From: Sarocladium kiliense
Taxonomy: Eukaryota > Ascomycota > Sordariomycetes > Hypocreales > Sarocladiaceae
Assembly: GCA_030734395.1 (NCBI GenBank)
Contig: JAUZTG010000020.1
Span: forward strand, 186,001 to 250,000
Direction: 5' to 3'
Length of the DNA: 64,000 nucleotides
The first letter of the stretch is position 1. Every line of letters begins with the position of its first letter. Under the pieces are notes generated by a model. The model saw nothing but the letters and a program-made list of their open reading frames with translations, was not told the DNA's origin and did not search any database. Below are positions 1-11,471 of the stretch, in pieces. Made by a program: the position numbers and the translations under genes.

Positions 1-354
1 AAGCCATCGTCGGGAGGCAGCCCAACCAAATCCCCCCCCCCCCCCAGTGTCGACCTCGGTTGAGAGGGAGGGACGGCGGACAGCGAGCGAGAGAGAGATC
101 AGCTCTGGACCTTGACTAACTGCAAACGTGGTGGTTGGTGGTATTGCAGCAGGACTAGCAGCAGTCAATGACAGAACTAGCAGTAGCGCTGCCCTGCACT
201 GCACCGCGCTGCACCGCCTGCCACTGGGAAATTGGGGGTTCCAGTGTTCCAGATGGTCATGACGTCGTTCCCGGCTCAACCCCCGATCCGCCTACCAACG
301 GTCATGCTCCATGCCATGCCATGCCATGCCATCTGTCACCAGACACGGCGCTTG

Positions 355-396
355 CGCACACGCACACACACACACACAAATACGCACACACACTCG
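355..396. repeat. CA dinucleotide microsatellite
   Basis: A CA-rich tract with a few interruptions. A separate CCATG pentamer repeat lies just upstream at about 308-332. Tracts like this vary in length between strains through replication slippage. Confidence 0.8.
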
Positions 397-591
397 CATA
401 CTCGAGGAAGAGAGACAAACAGTTCATGACTCCCGATTTATGCCCGACACCATCAATTTGCCAATCTGTTCTTTGATCTGCCAAACTACTGCAAGACACT
501 CTGTAACAAGATCAACCTTTTTGCATGCCGCTTGTCCACGGTGTCGTCGGACATGTCACCGCCTCCCGCTCGCATCCAGCGCGCCTGGCCT

Positions 592-613
592 CTCACTCAC
601 TCACTCACTCACT
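592..613. repeat. TCAC tetranucleotide repeat
   Basis: About five uninterrupted TCAC units. Simple-sequence repeat with no coding context. Confidence 0.75.
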
Positions 614-1066
614 ACCCGCCTCTGCCGCTGACAAATGACCCATCTCGGATCTCGACCTCACGCTATTCTCTGCCACATACCATCTTCCACTTACACATAC
701 ACGCCCACCCCGTCCGTCCCCTTCGCTAGCCAAAACTCCGCAAAAGGATCATTGCCTGCCCACTCGAGCCCCTGACCACATGGTAAGACCCAGTATTAGC
801 CACCCACGGACCTGTTCCCGTTGCATCACATACCTTAAGGTAGGCAAAGTACCTCCACGGCGGCACGGCTTGTGTTGATCTCGCCTCTTTGGTCATCAAA
901 GAACCAGCATTTATACAGCACTCGGCTCCGTTTGTGCTTTATCAACAGCTGCTTTGCGCGCGCACGGCAAGATAGCAAAGCCACCCTCGTGTCTGAACGC
1001 CAATCCATCACTGGTCTGTGTCCCTGCACCGGGGATCCATCCGGCGACATGGCATTGCATGTCCGA

Positions 1067-1104
1067 TACATACATACAGACGCACATACATACATACTCA
1101 CATA
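1067..1104. repeat. CATA tetranucleotide repeat
   Basis: Two short runs of CATA units separated by a few bases, in intergenic DNA. Confidence 0.7.
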
Positions 1105-1672
1105 CCGCCTGCACCCTCGTCGCACGTCCGAACACACAAGTTCCCACTTCATTCACCGCAACTACCTCGCCTTGCCCATCGGATTATGTGGTAGAGATCT
1201 AGGCCATCGGAAAGGGGTCGAGGTGCCCTGTTCAGCCACTTGGACAGACGTGCTCGCATGCAGTTCTCACCGTAACCGTTGATGCAGTGCTCGTGTAAAA
1301 TACCGGAAGAGACTTGAGTCAGGACCAGGAGGCGCAATCAGAAGCGCCTGTACCCGGAGGTGGGCGGTAGGTTAACGTGACGTACAGGTCGAGTGTGGGC
1401 TCCATAAGCAAATGTCTATACGTCCAAGGTATGCAGCAGTCGCCCTTGACTGACTGGTAGTGGTGAAGCAGCCCCTGTCTTCATTCCCGTGTAACCTGTA
1501 CGACGTAGTCATGATTTGTTGTCGAGACTCCAGCCATGATGTCTTGAAAACCAATAACCTCGTATTGTCGATCATTGAACAGGGAAGCACAGATTCCATT
1601 ACATCCTCCTAATATCAGCCTCAGAGCAGAACCCGATTTAAAAACAGCAGGCATCTCAAGCAAGTCTCACAC

Positions 1673-2719
1673 TCAAGAATTAGCCAGCTTCAAAGCCCGC
1701 GCCGTAGCCTCATCCAAGCTCTCCTTCGGCAGTCCCAGCACCTCATTGTCCTTCCCCTGCCTCGCCGTCTCAGCATCATCGCCTCCGCTCGGCACGAAAA
1801 CCCTAGTGTACAAGACAATCTGAAACCCAAACCTTTCCCCCTTCTGTAGTTCCCGCATGCCACGTTGAATTCTCTCCTTCGTGTCCTCGCGCGTAACCTC
1901 CCAGTCAGAGTCGGTGGTGCCCTGTACGCGGTGGATGCTGTCCAGCATATCCCTCTGAGAGATCCGGAAGCTCGAGATGTAGATCGGCTTGTTCGTCCAA
2001 GACTGGACCGTCGCGGAATTATCATTCTCGTCCTCGGGTAGAGCCTTGAGGCTCAACCAGGCGGCAACGGACCTCGCACACTGCTGCCAAGTCGTCGTGT
2101 TGATCTTGAATTCTCCGTCGTCAAACAGCGTTGCCTTCTTCGCTTGCAGATCGAACCCATAACCGTTTGGCTGTCCAAGCGAGAACTCATACCAGAACCC
2201 TGAGCAGAGACTCGTCCAACGTAGGCCTAGCTCCTCGATCTTCTTGACGTGTGCCATGTATGTTTGTCCGAGAAGCTGATCTGCCTGTAGTGCCGGACTC
2301 TGAAGGTCTCCACCCCAAGCATTGGGCATGATATGCGGCACGCCGGCCTTTGCGGCAGCAGTGACGATCTTATCATGTGTGTCTGGCGGAGCGCTGGTGG
2401 AAAGGGTGATGATGAGGACTTGTTGGCCGCGGAGGGCGGAGACGAGGCTGGCTTCGTTGTCATAGTCGACTGGGACGGACTTGACACCGGGAGGGAGGTT
2501 GCTGGAGCCGCGAGTGAGGGCCGTCACGGTGTGCTTGCCTGTCTGTAGAATGGCTTCCGTGATGGGACGGCCCATTTGTCCGCTGGCCTTTTGGATCCTG
2601 TTAATCAGAGGGAGTACAGGGGAGGAGATGGGCAGAGAGGAACGTACGCCGATGATAGCAACACGCTCGATGCGGTTGGTGAACCCCGAGGGCTGGTCCT
2701 TTGCGTATGATGTAGTCAT
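1673..2719 (-). CDS. NmrA-like NAD(P)-binding oxidoreductase
   Basis: Probable NAD(P)-dependent reductase or redox-sensing protein of the atypical short-chain dehydrogenase group (NmrA/isoflavone reductase-like). The start is the ATG at 2719, giving Met-Thr-Thr-Ser. A 60-nt intron at 2588-2647 (GTACGT...AAAAG) interrupts the dinucleotide-binding loop; removing it joins Ile-Ile-Gly to Ala-Ser-Gly-Gln-Met-Gly, the GxxGxxG Rossmann motif. CDS: complement(1673..2587,2648..2719), 328 residues. A second-strand pattern (LIITLSTSAP) and a Trp/Tyr-rich substrate region follow. The intron is a multiple of three and has no stop, so retention would insert 20 residues. Family placement is firm; the substrate is unknown. 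Relatives occur in secondary metabolism, but no cluster partners are nearby. Confidence 0.82.
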   Translation of the reverse strand: MTTSYAKDQPSGFTNRIERVAIIGVRSSLPISSPVLPLINRIQKASGQMGRPITEAILQTGKHTVTALTRGSSNLPPGVKSVPVDYDNEASLVSALRGQQVLIITLSTSAPPDTHDKIVTAAAKAGVPHIMPNAWGGDLQSPALQADQLLGQTYMAHVKKIEELGLRWTSLCSGFWYEFSLGQPNGYGFDLQAKKATLFDDGEFKINTTTWQQCARSVAAWLSLKALPEDENDNSATVQSWTNKPIYISSFRISQRDMLDSIHRVQGTTDSDWEVTREDTKERIQRGMRELQKGERFGFQIVLYTRVFVPSGGDDAETARQGKDNEVLGLPKESLDEATARALKLANS

Positions 2720-3666
2720 CTTAAGTATGCGACAAGGCTTATAGTTCAATGCTTATGAAGTCCAGTCTTTCTTGAAGCTCAAGCTTGGTGTGATGTTTGA
2801 GGTCTTCTGTAAGTGAAGCTGCCAGATGCGACTGTCGCTGAACAAAGGAGAACTTGCCTCCAGGATACCCATACTCATATTTATACTTGCATCTCTCGTC
2901 GTTCGAGCCCATAGCATCACCATCGAAGGTAGACTTCGGGGGACAGCCCTACCGGATTTCGGCCAACTAGCATACCATCGTCCCGAGCAGACGTCTACGG
3001 TGCTCTGCCATTGGACGAAGAGGTCAACGCTCTCGAAACCATACAAGGCCATCCGGGGTTCGGTCAGGATCTATGCCGGGTCGGGAAAAGAGATCTACGG
3101 TAATATGCTTCGTGGCTGGAGCTTCTGGGATTGTCGGGGTTCAAGAGTAGCCGACTTGGTGGGAAAGCAAGTGCCCGGCAACTGGTGCCGAACTGCTGTC
3201 TTAAGTCCGGTCCTAGGGGGGAACCATTGTATCACCAACCAAATATGCCCTCATTCCGTAATCAGTCGCCAATTGATAAGTATTGCCGGCATCGCATGTC
3301 GCTTCACGGGTTTAGTGGACTTATCGAAGTTGGCTGGTGACAGATGCACCAAGGGCGCAGTTCTCTGTGATCCGAATACCGATGGAAATCGGGCCGTGAT
3401 ACAGGAGTCAATGCAGAGCCGAAGAGATGCTGATGAGTTTGCCATAGTTAGACGGTGCTCGCATGCACAAAGTGTGTTCATTGTCGCCTGTAATCCAATT
3501 GTCCGCCCCCCCCCCCCATGCCTCTGTTTCCTGGTATCACAATTCTCATCGCCAGCAAATCACTTCAAAAACTCGATCCAGGTCCGCTACAAGAGTCCAG
3601 TATGGTTCAAGCATCCTTTCTGTCTTCCTACCTTTCCCATTCGGCTGGCACTTCTTCACAACCTCT
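2720..3666. other. Intergenic region between oxidoreductase and kinase genes
   Basis: Upstream of the oxidoreductase start and downstream of the kinase stop. It contains a 12-base C run at 3506-3517. On the plus strand, 2826-3686 is open for 286 residues and begins with a hydrophobic segment that could pass for a signal peptide. I recognise no domain in it, it crosses the C run, and its end overlaps the kinase 3' end, so I do not call it a gene. Confidence 0.5.
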
Positions 3667-5905
3667 TCAGGATGATGGTTTCGTAACATCATCTTTAAAA
3701 TCAGATATCCCCAGCTTCCCAGCCAACTGCGTCAAGCTGGCAGAAGAATGGTCCAATACATTGCGCTGTAAGGACTGGCCCGAAGACCGCACCCTGTCCA
3801 GGATGCGCGGAGCCGCTGCGCTGGCGTCATCAACGAGGTTCTCCAGTTTCTTGAAATGTTCCTTCTCCGTGACGAACCGCGTGAGATACAACGTCGGTTT
3901 GTGAGACGACTTCGCGCGAAGTCGCTCCTCAACTGCTTCCTCATAAGCCCGATCGTATATGTCAAAGTCGACAGCCGTTGGCGAGTCTGCAACAACATCA
4001 GGCGAGGCCTCGTCCATGGCGAAGTCATCACGAGCTCCAGTGCCGATTCCAAGGAACAGTGGCTCCGTGTCACTGACATCATGCGCATGACCCTTGTCTC
4101 CACCAGACTCGCTTTCATTCATGGTGGCGAGCTTGCGGCGTCTTGATATGAGGGCTACCACCTCAATCTCCGCTGCTCTTGCCTTCTCACGTGCTGGGTC
4201 GAAGTCGTCATCCGTGATCCCTGGGGGATTCGAGGCAGCACCTGCGCCATCAACACCCAGTCGACGGCGACGGGCAGCCAACAAGCTCTTGAAGCGATGG
4301 ATTGCCTTCATGATACAGAGCAAGTGGTTCATCTTGCGCGTGAAGGCACGGTTCAGCTCCAGTTCGTTTGGTGGCTCAACCATGTGGGCACAGTTCTCCT
4401 CCTTCGACAGCAGACCATCTGTGCCTCCTTGAGTAACCCAAGTATGTTCCTGCCAGCATTATCAGTGTCTGCAAACATGAGCGGATGAGGTGCTGCAACT
4501 CACTCGAAGCTCATCCATCTTGATCCGCTTATCGGGATCCTTCTCCAAGAGCCTCTTCATTAGATCCACAAAGTCCGGGTTTTCATCCTCAGGAAAATGA
4601 GGCTCATCACCCTTGATAGCCTCAAAAATCTCCAGCAATCCGTCCCTGTGGAAAGGTATCTTGCCATATCGCAGGCAGTACAACGTCACACCCATGCCCC
4701 AGATATCGGCAGCCTTGCCTGACACTTCACCGTGCTTGCCACACAGCTCTGGAGGAAGGAAGGCCGGTGAGCCTGCTGATTTGGCTACCCGCATGTCCTC
4801 CGCCTTTTCGAACATCTCTGAGACGCCAAAGTCCACAACCTTGAGAACGTCATCGTCTGAAACAAGGAGATTGTCAGGTTTGATGTCTCGATGAATGACA
4901 CCTTGCTCATGTACTGCGACCTGTCAGCTCCAGGTGCAATAATACTAGATATGTAGAGTGTGTCTTACAGTATTCAATACCCAGAATCAGATCGCGGAAC
5001 CAGTAGCGGCACGCTTCTGGACTGTAAGGATCCGCCTGTTGATCTAGACCAACTTTCATTACGGGTCCCTTCTTGCACATTTCCATGACCATGTACAAAG
5101 AGTCTTCCTCAGGGTCGTCGAGTACCTCGATTAGTTGGACGAGGTTTGGATGGTTCAGCTTTTTCATGATTGCCACCTCTTCGCGGATCAGGTATAGGGC
5201 ATCTTCAGCTTCACCAGCACGGGCACCGCCGAGCCGATAATTCGGCTGGCGGCCTGGACCCCCGAGGCCGGCGCTTGGGAGGATGTTTCGCGGCATCCCT
5301 CGGGGCCCTTGTCTGAGGATGTGAGACTGAGCGCGCTTGCGAAGACGAGCTTTGGAGAACTCCTTCACGGCCTATACGCTCTCGATGGTGAGTGATGGTT
5401 TGGTACATGCCTATGTCGAGACCACTCACGTATTCAGTCCCATACTGATCAGTCGCAAGGTGGACGGCTCCATAAGAGCCTCTGCCAATCTCCTCTTTGA
5501 TGGTGTACTGGTTGATGTGATGTTGCGTTGTTCCATCCTCATCGTCATTTCCGTACTGCACACGAGCATCCAATGTTTCCTTTCAGAATAAGTTAGCAGG
5601 GTGAGGTCATGTTGCACAGTATCGAACAAACCTTGATCTCACGATGCACGCTAGGCGTTCGCTTGTGATGTCTCATAGGACTAGCAAACTTATTCGGTGT
5701 AGGAGGGCTGGAGCTACAAGAGTCAATGAAAGGTCTCACTGACATGCAGGTTGCCAAGACGGTGCAGAGGCTGAGCATGCTTGACTTACATGTTAGAGGC
5801 CTCAGGGGGCCCAGAGTCGCCAGATGAAGCGACATCGTCATGATACTCAATCTTGATAGGAGGGGAAGAGAGAGGCGGGGGTGGTGTTACTGGGGGCTCG
5901 GTCAT
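3667..5905 (-). CDS. CaMKK-type serine/threonine kinase (Sak1/Tos3/Elm1/Ssp1 group)
   Basis: Upstream kinase of the calmodulin-kinase-kinase group, which phosphorylates the activation loop of AMPK/Snf1-type and CaM kinases. CDS: complement(join(3667..4449,4504..4913,4969..5371,5430..5579,5632..5713,5790..5905)), 647 residues; all five introns are GT..AG (52-76 nt). The glycine loop GRGSYG is at 98-103 and the catalytic Lys in AVK at 119. A basic, Gly/Pro-rich insert follows before helix C, the Arg-Pro insert typical of CaMKKs. HRD is at 258-260, DFG at 278-280 and SPAFLPPE in the activation segment. The catalytic domain ends near 392; a roughly 255-residue tail with a coiled, charged stretch follows. 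The N-terminus is Pro/Ser-rich. The gene is divergent from BET5, with a 770-bp shared upstream region. Aspergillus CmkC is the likely counterpart (inference). Confidence 0.9.
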
Positions 5906-6675
5906 GGCTTCGGGACGCCGTGTCAGTCAATGTGGTGATAACTGAAGGTATCGTGAAGGTTTGAGCAGGTGACCTGTATCGAACTCTGGTTGAGGGCGAT
6001 GGAAAGGCTGTGAGTGCGCAGATTATAGCCCCCAAGAACTGATTGATGGAGATTATCGATGGTGAGGAAAACTGTAGGCTGTTGATCGGCAGACAAAGCG
6101 AGATGCAGTCTCAGACAAGAGAGCTGTGTCCAGCTCCCAAACCTGTCGTCAGCTACCCCTCCAAGGTGGTTCAGCGTGGGGTTGATGGTGACTATTGGTG
6201 GTTTATTCGCGGCGAGATGTGATTGATAGACGACACAGGCAACAGCGATGAAGATCAAGCCAGGTCTTCGTGTGAGCAAGGCTGGTCAGAATGGAGATTC
6301 AAACGAGGCGAGCGCAAGGCTGACAGCGTAGTGGTGACGACTGACGTGCACCCGGCTGTCTGTCCGTCCGTCCCAGCGTAGCGTACCCAGCAGCTCTCCA
6401 GTGCCCCGCCCCAAGGCGCTGTTCGGGGTTGTCCCACAATCCAAGGGACTATGGCTCTGGCTGAGCTGGGGACACCATCAACCACCATTGCGACTTCACA
6501 GCCAACGCAGCTTCAACAACCCACGCTGCCAAGGTTCCAACAAGCCCATAGTGGTCCAGGACGACCCAATACCACGACACAGCGTACATCATCATCATTG
6601 TCACCACAAACCCTCCTCTATCGCCGTCGACGACCTCCCGCTTCCCCTGATCTTCCCATCCTCTCCTCGCCCATC
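5906..6675. promoter_or_regulatory. Shared upstream region of the kinase and BET5 genes
   Basis: A head-to-head intergenic region of 770 bp containing both 5' leaders. Short open frames occur on both strands, but none resembles a protein family. I did not find a motif I could assign with confidence. Confidence 0.5.
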
Positions 6676-7274
6676 ATGACCGTCTACTCTTTCTACATCT
6701 TCGACCGCCACAGTTCGTACTCTCTCACCCTCACCCCTTACCAACCCTCGCACTGACATTTACGCAAGCCGAGTGTATTTACGCCAAATCATGGCTCCCC
6801 ACGACCTCAGGACCCGACAAGACCAATGCCGCCTCCGACGACGCCAAGCTCATCTTCGGTACCGTCTTCTCCCTACGCAACATGGTTCGCAAGCTCGGTG
6901 GTGACGACGACGCCTTTATAAGCTTCCGAACTGCCCACTACAAGCTTCACTTCTACGAAACACCTGCGAATCTGCGGTTTGTCCTCCTCACCGACACGGG
7001 GACACTGAGCATGCGCAACGTGCTCCACCAGATCTATATCAGCCTTTGGGTTGAGTACGGTATGTGCGACCGGCTAGAAAAGTGTCGCTATCGAATTTCA
7101 GAGATTTGGATATGCGTTCGCGGGAGGACGATGCTGTGTTTAGTGGTCGTTTGGCTGACACGTGAAATAGTGGTCAAGAACCCTTTGGCGCCAGTAGAGC
7201 ACAAGGGCGGTGATGGCGTCAAGAATGAGCTCTTTGAGCTAGGACTCGATCAATTCATCCGCGGCCTGATGTGA
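6676..7274 (+). CDS. BET5: TRAPP complex core subunit Bet5/TRAPPC1
   Basis: Small longin-fold subunit of TRAPP, the Ypt1/Rab1 guanine-nucleotide exchange and ER-to-Golgi tethering complex. CDS: join(6676..6712,6769..7059,7171..7274), 143 residues, close to the family's usual length of about 145-160. The first exon encodes MTVYSFYIFDRH, the classic N-terminus of this subunit, and splicing at 6713-6768 gives TECIY directly after it. The second intron (7060-7170) has GTATGT and AATAG ends and restores Glu-Tyr-Val-Val-Lys. Later segments (KLHFYETP, LRFVLLTD and a C-terminal FELGLDQFIRGLM) match the fold. No odd features. Confidence 0.93.
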
Positions 7275-7761
7275 TCATCTCAGATTGACCAGGGTTCAAG
7301 AACAACCTCAAAGGACAACCGCACACATCCGCTTCGGGCCCCGGTTCCATCAGGAACCGGGAAGAGTTCCCTTGAGACGCCTCGCCTTCTGTATAGCGGC
7401 AGGAACCGGCGAATGCCAGCAACTGATGGAGCCTATGAGAATATGCCGCGTCGCTTGCTGGACTACATACGCTTGTGAAGTGTTGAAAGGCAGTCAGCAA
7501 TCGTGTCGCTGTACGATTCCAACGAGAGTCTGTGGCTTCCCATAGGGCAGGCTGAGGTCACATAAAGCTGGGCCTACAGATGGTCAGCCTCTGGCGGAAG
7601 ACTTATGGCCAAGAAGATTCCGACCTTTATTACTATAGACCCTTAGGAGCGATTTTTGGCCTCGGCCAATTTCCATATATCACAGCATCCACATAGGCAC
7701 AGCCAAAGCATTGGAACTCCTTACGTCCATGTTACTTCTTTGAACATCTTATTGTTACATG
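7275..7761. other. Convergent intergenic region, BET5 and PEX3 3' ends
   Basis: Both neighbouring genes end here. I see only short open frames without family resemblance; it probably holds the two 3' UTRs and polyadenylation signals. Confidence 0.6.
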
Positions 7762-9436
7762 TCATGACTTCTGTCCAACAGCCCTCTCCCAGGCACTTTC
7801 CAGGCCCCCTCCTACCTCACCCACCTCTCCAACTAGAACCCCTGACTCCTGGACACTCTCGTCTGCAGGACTGACCTGTACGGCATCATCCATCAAGCCC
7901 TCAGAGCGGACCTCGTTCTCCCAATTGCTTGAATAGACCACCGCTGCGAATGCCTCTAGGTCTCGCACGCCCTCCATCTCCTGCAGGTACTCATTCGGCA
8001 TCCCATTGCCGATGACATGCGCCTGACGGGTCAGGACGGAGAGAATCTTAGGCAGGAGAATGACCTTGGATGCGCGCTCCGCCTTCAGCTCGGGTGTAAC
8101 GAGCGGTCCAATCTGTGGAGGGATCTCGAAAGCCTCTACGGAGAGCTTCTTATCCACTAGGGCAGAGAAGCCAGCATCAAGGATCAAGGTGAGAACGTGG
8201 GCAAATGCAGGCGACTCAATGAGGTCGGCTGTCTCATCCAGCAGCCTACGAAGACTGGCAGAAGATCCAGCTGGTGCAGCTTCCTGTGTAGGGTTCTGCT
8301 CAAGAATGCCAGATTCCCGGACAACTGCCTCCTCCTGGTCCCTTGGCGGCAGGAGGAGCTTCAGCCATCCAGCAGACCTCCTCTCTTCAGGCGTGGCGCC
8401 CTCGACCAGCTTCCGTACCTCCATCGTCAGCTCAGCAAATCGATCGAAGCTGACGAGGTCACGAGGGCTGAGGCTCCCGAAGACGGTGCGAACAGCACTC
8501 TCTACACGCTTCGTGAGGTCGACCCAGCCGCGGTTCAACAGCCACCAGCTGAAAGTCAGATATTTGCGGTTCGTGTCGAAGTCGCTGCCGTAGGCTTGCT
8601 CAGTATTGTCATCGTCATTGTTCTCGAGACTTATGGTGGCCGACTGCGCGCCGGTGGCGAGGGCGACGACGCTGGAGAGGTAGCTGCGACGGCCGAGGAG
8701 GTTCAGTTGAACTCGAGTTAGCATCGTGAGGAGAGCGAGGGTATATAACAACGTGAATGCTCGGGTGACAGCTGTTTGGGTGGCCTTGTTAGATGCGTCG
8801 TGGGCCTGGAGACTCGTTCAGGTATAACTTACCACTAATGGTGAGGTCATCCCACAGCTGCCTCTTCGACCTGCGACTCTTCTGAGCACCCCCATCCTGC
8901 TGACCTCCCTCGCCAGCGACCGCCTGTGCCGATGGCGTCGTGATCTGGCTCGCATGGACACCGCTCTCGCTTTGTAGGCTCGCCATGCTCTTGCCGTCCT
9001 CCTCGGTCAATGTAGTATCGGCGATGCTCGGAGGGCTCGCCGTAGATTCAGCGCTTCCGCTCTTGAGGCTCCTGACTGAGCCCTTCATCTGCTGGATCTC
9101 CAGCGTGATCTTCTCGGTGTTTAGCTCCTCCAGAATGTTTGTGGTCGCCGTCGGCAGCAAGGCGAGAACGGTGAATGTGCAATCCTCTTGGTTCTGTTCG
9201 AATCTTCGTCGAAGGCTAGGGGAGAGTCAGCACCAGCTCATAGATGCCTGAGTTGCCATCAGGAACAGGAGGACATACTTCTCCTTCGCTATCCTGTCGC
9301 TGCTCATGCGCTCTCGAGCATCATTGAGGCGCGAGAGGATGTACTGTGTAACGACATAGCCGGCTCCGATGACGCCCGCTCCGATTGCGATGGGCGTCCT
9401 GTTTCGACGCAGCCAGCGCCGGGCTGACGAGAACAT
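7762..9436 (-). CDS. PEX3: Peroxin-3, peroxisome membrane biogenesis factor
   Basis: Integral peroxisomal/ER membrane protein that docks Pex19 and inserts peroxisomal membrane proteins. CDS: complement(join(7762..8771,8833..9215,9279..9436)), 516 residues. The N-terminus carries a short basic segment (RRWLRRNR) followed by one membrane span (about residues 12-32), the expected targeting signal. Splicing at 9216-9278 gives ENLRRRFEQNQEDC, and at 8772-8832 gives AVTRAFTLLYTLALLT followed by QLNLLGRRSYL, all hallmark Pex3 sequence. A Ser/Thr/Gln-rich acidic loop lies around residues 110-165. The C-terminal end is acidic and Val/Gly-rich. It lies tail-to-tail with BET5 and upstream of no obvious partner. 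Confidence 0.95.
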
Positions 9437-9878
9437 TGTGAGAGTGTGATAGGCTCGACCATGCGGTTGGTGAAAGAACGGCTGCCTCGACAAGCAAACA
9501 GCGGAAATCAGGATCGTCTCATATGGGATAGTTGGATCACAAGAAAGCCAGGACGCCGAGGTTGGGGGATGGGAGGGCAGACGAGGGTCGCGCGACAGGC
9601 GGATTGATTGCCGGGGCGTGTTGGCGGGAGCTTCTGCCGGGGCTGGGCTGGGCAGGGCTAGGCTGGGCTGGTTCTGTTGCTGGAAGCAGCCGATGCCTCG
9701 GCCCCTCGTTGTGGCTCTACGGGGAGCTGGGGATGCTGCGGCGCGCCACACCTTCACATGACATGTGGCTGGAGCTAAGCTCATCTATCAGAGGCATCGG
9801 TTCGCTCTTCTACGCTCTATCACCAAGATACAGACGTTCGCTATTCCATTACTGGATGCATGCTTAAGCTCCATATCT
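9437..9878. other. PEX3 upstream region with GGGCT-type repeat
   Basis: The region lies between the PEX3 start and the 3' end of the tannase gene. An imperfect GGGCT/GGGCA repeat covers about 9637-9671 on the plus strand. Nothing else recognisable. Confidence 0.55.
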
Positions 9879-11471
9879 CTATACATCGACCTCCTGGCAT
9901 TCAAAAGATTCCCAATCATCCTCATCCTCGCCAACAAACACCGCCGTCTCCGGCCACGGGCACAGCTTCCTCGTCCTCCCGCTGCCATCAAGGGGATCCG
10001 TCGCCAAAATGCTCTTCGGCATTACGCCACCCTCTACCCATGCGACCAAAGCGTCCATCACACGCCAAGTGCCTGGTGTTTGAGGCAAATCTACTGCACC
10101 ACAATGCCCACCGCCCGGGACCATGAAGAGCCGGAAGAACTCCTCGATGCTCTCGCCTGGCTCAAGACCCGCTAGCAGCCGCTCACGGTTCTCGATGGCA
10201 GAGAGAGGTGCGATGGCTGGGTCTGCCCAGCCTGCTGTCGAAATCATTTTCCCTCCCCGTCGACGGAAGATCGACAGGTCGGAACTGATGGCGTTGGTGA
10301 GCGGTCCTCCTATCTCATCGATCTCTGCAACCTCGTGGCTTGTGTAATTGAACGACTCTGGGTCCCATCCGGGGTCCTTGTAGATGAGATTTTGCAAGAT
10401 GGGGACAGTGAATCCATTTGAAAGGCCAACGAGGACAGGGATGATCCAGTTGGTCTCTCCGCCGGGAGTGAATCCTGGGAAAACCTGTACGCCCGTGTCT
10501 GACGTGCGAGGCCCATCGTACACATCCCTGGCTGCTGTCGCTTGTTCCTGGGTCAAGCACACGATGGCACCGTCTTCCCCTACAGGGCCTTCGTTGTTTT
10601 CACAAACTAGACTTTCGACCTTAAATGGGCATGCCAGTGGGTTTTCGAGCAAACCGTCCTCAACCCCATCCAGGCCATCGCACAGCTCAAGCACAGAGCT
10701 TGCTATGAACTGCAACACATCCGCGGAAAGCGCGCCGTCCCCTTGCTGCGCCTGGAAGTTCCAGAGAATGCTTAGCCACATGTGAGTCTGAAAGTTGCCG
10801 GGTGAGCCAGCCACGATACCATCGTAAAGCTCAGGATGAAACTGTGCGAGAGCAAAACCCTGGCCACCCCCAGCAGAACAGCCATTGAAGTAGGCATGCT
10901 TCGGCTTGTGGCCATAGGCTACCTTGGTAATAGCCTTGGCAAGTGGTGTGAAGAGACTGATGGCATTGTGAAGCCAGGCTTTTGTTCTCTCCTCATAATT
11001 GAGGAAAGGAATGTAAAGGCCTGGCGTACCAGAGTCAATGCCATTTGTCTCCTTCCACGCATCGTGGCCAGCATCTCCTCCGGCTATGGCAAACCCCAGG
11101 CCTGAATTGAGCTGGCGCAGCATGTTGACCCGGTCGATAGTTCCAGCGTAGCCCCCATTGCCAACAGCTAGGAAGCGACCTTCATAGCTGTCCTTGTCAG
11201 GAAGCCATACAGAAAAGACCAACTCGGCGCCTTCAGCATAGGCTATGGCAGCGTGAAACTCAACAAAAGAGAGGTCATTAGTCAAAGGGCCTGTCGGACC
11301 ATTCAGACCGAAATCCCCTGGCTGGTGATATGTCGCATTGAGACAGGTCGCATCGTACGACTCGAAGTCGATCTTACTGCTCAAGTATGCGCAGTCAATA
11401 TTCGACGTGCGACAGCATGCCGCGAATTGGGCAATGATTGCAGTGACGAAGATGTTCTTCAGGAGAGCCAT
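9879..11471 (-). CDS. Secreted tannase/feruloyl esterase family protein
   Basis: Serine esterase of the fungal tannase family, which cleaves ester bonds of gallate or hydroxycinnamate in plant polymers outside the cell. Single exon, 530 residues, the usual size. An N-terminal hydrophobic segment (residues 1-19, ending near AACC) looks like a signal peptide. The nucleophile motif GCSAGGGQG lies near residue 195. The catalytic His is in GGGHCG near 456, where the adjacent Cys pairs with the Cys before the nucleophile Ser (the CS-D-HC arrangement of this family). Asn-x-Thr sites (LNATY, FNYTS) suggest glycosylation. The stretch LCDGLDGVEDGLLENP matches the calcium-binding loop region. The exact substrate cannot be told from sequence. 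Confidence 0.93.
   Translation of the reverse strand: MALLKNIFVTAIIAQFAACCRTSNIDCAYLSSKIDFESYDATCLNATYHQPGDFGLNGPTGPLTNDLSFVEFHAAIAYAEGAELVFSVWLPDKDSYEGRFLAVGNGGYAGTIDRVNMLRQLNSGLGFAIAGGDAGHDAWKETNGIDSGTPGLYIPFLNYEERTKAWLHNAISLFTPLAKAITKVAYGHKPKHAYFNGCSAGGGQGFALAQFHPELYDGIVAGSPGNFQTHMWLSILWNFQAQQGDGALSADVLQFIASSVLELCDGLDGVEDGLLENPLACPFKVESLVCENNEGPVGEDGAIVCLTQEQATAARDVYDGPRTSDTGVQVFPGFTPGGETNWIIPVLVGLSNGFTVPILQNLIYKDPGWDPESFNYTSHEVAEIDEIGGPLTNAISSDLSIFRRRGGKMISTAGWADPAIAPLSAIENRERLLAGLEPGESIEEFFRLFMVPGGGHCGAVDLPQTPGTWRVMDALVAWVEGGVMPKSILATDPLDGSGRTRKLCPWPETAVFVGEDEDDWESFECQEVDV

Larger units (their letters stand above)
1..1672. other. Gene-poor left edge with simple repeats
   Basis: I recognise no protein-coding gene here. 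Open frames are short, mutually overlapping and low in complexity. The stretch holds a 14-base C run (32-45), a CCATG pentamer repeat (about 308-332), a CA-rich microsatellite (about 355-396), TCAC tetramers (about 592-613) and CATA tetramers (about 1067-1104). It is probably intergenic DNA plus the 3' flank of the oxidoreductase gene that ends at 1673. Confidence 0.6.

Noticed and set aside
9227..9784. 185-residue minus-strand open frame continuing upstream of PEX3
   Set aside because: Only the part from the ATG at 9436 is Pex3. The upstream part is leader sequence in the same frame without family resemblance.
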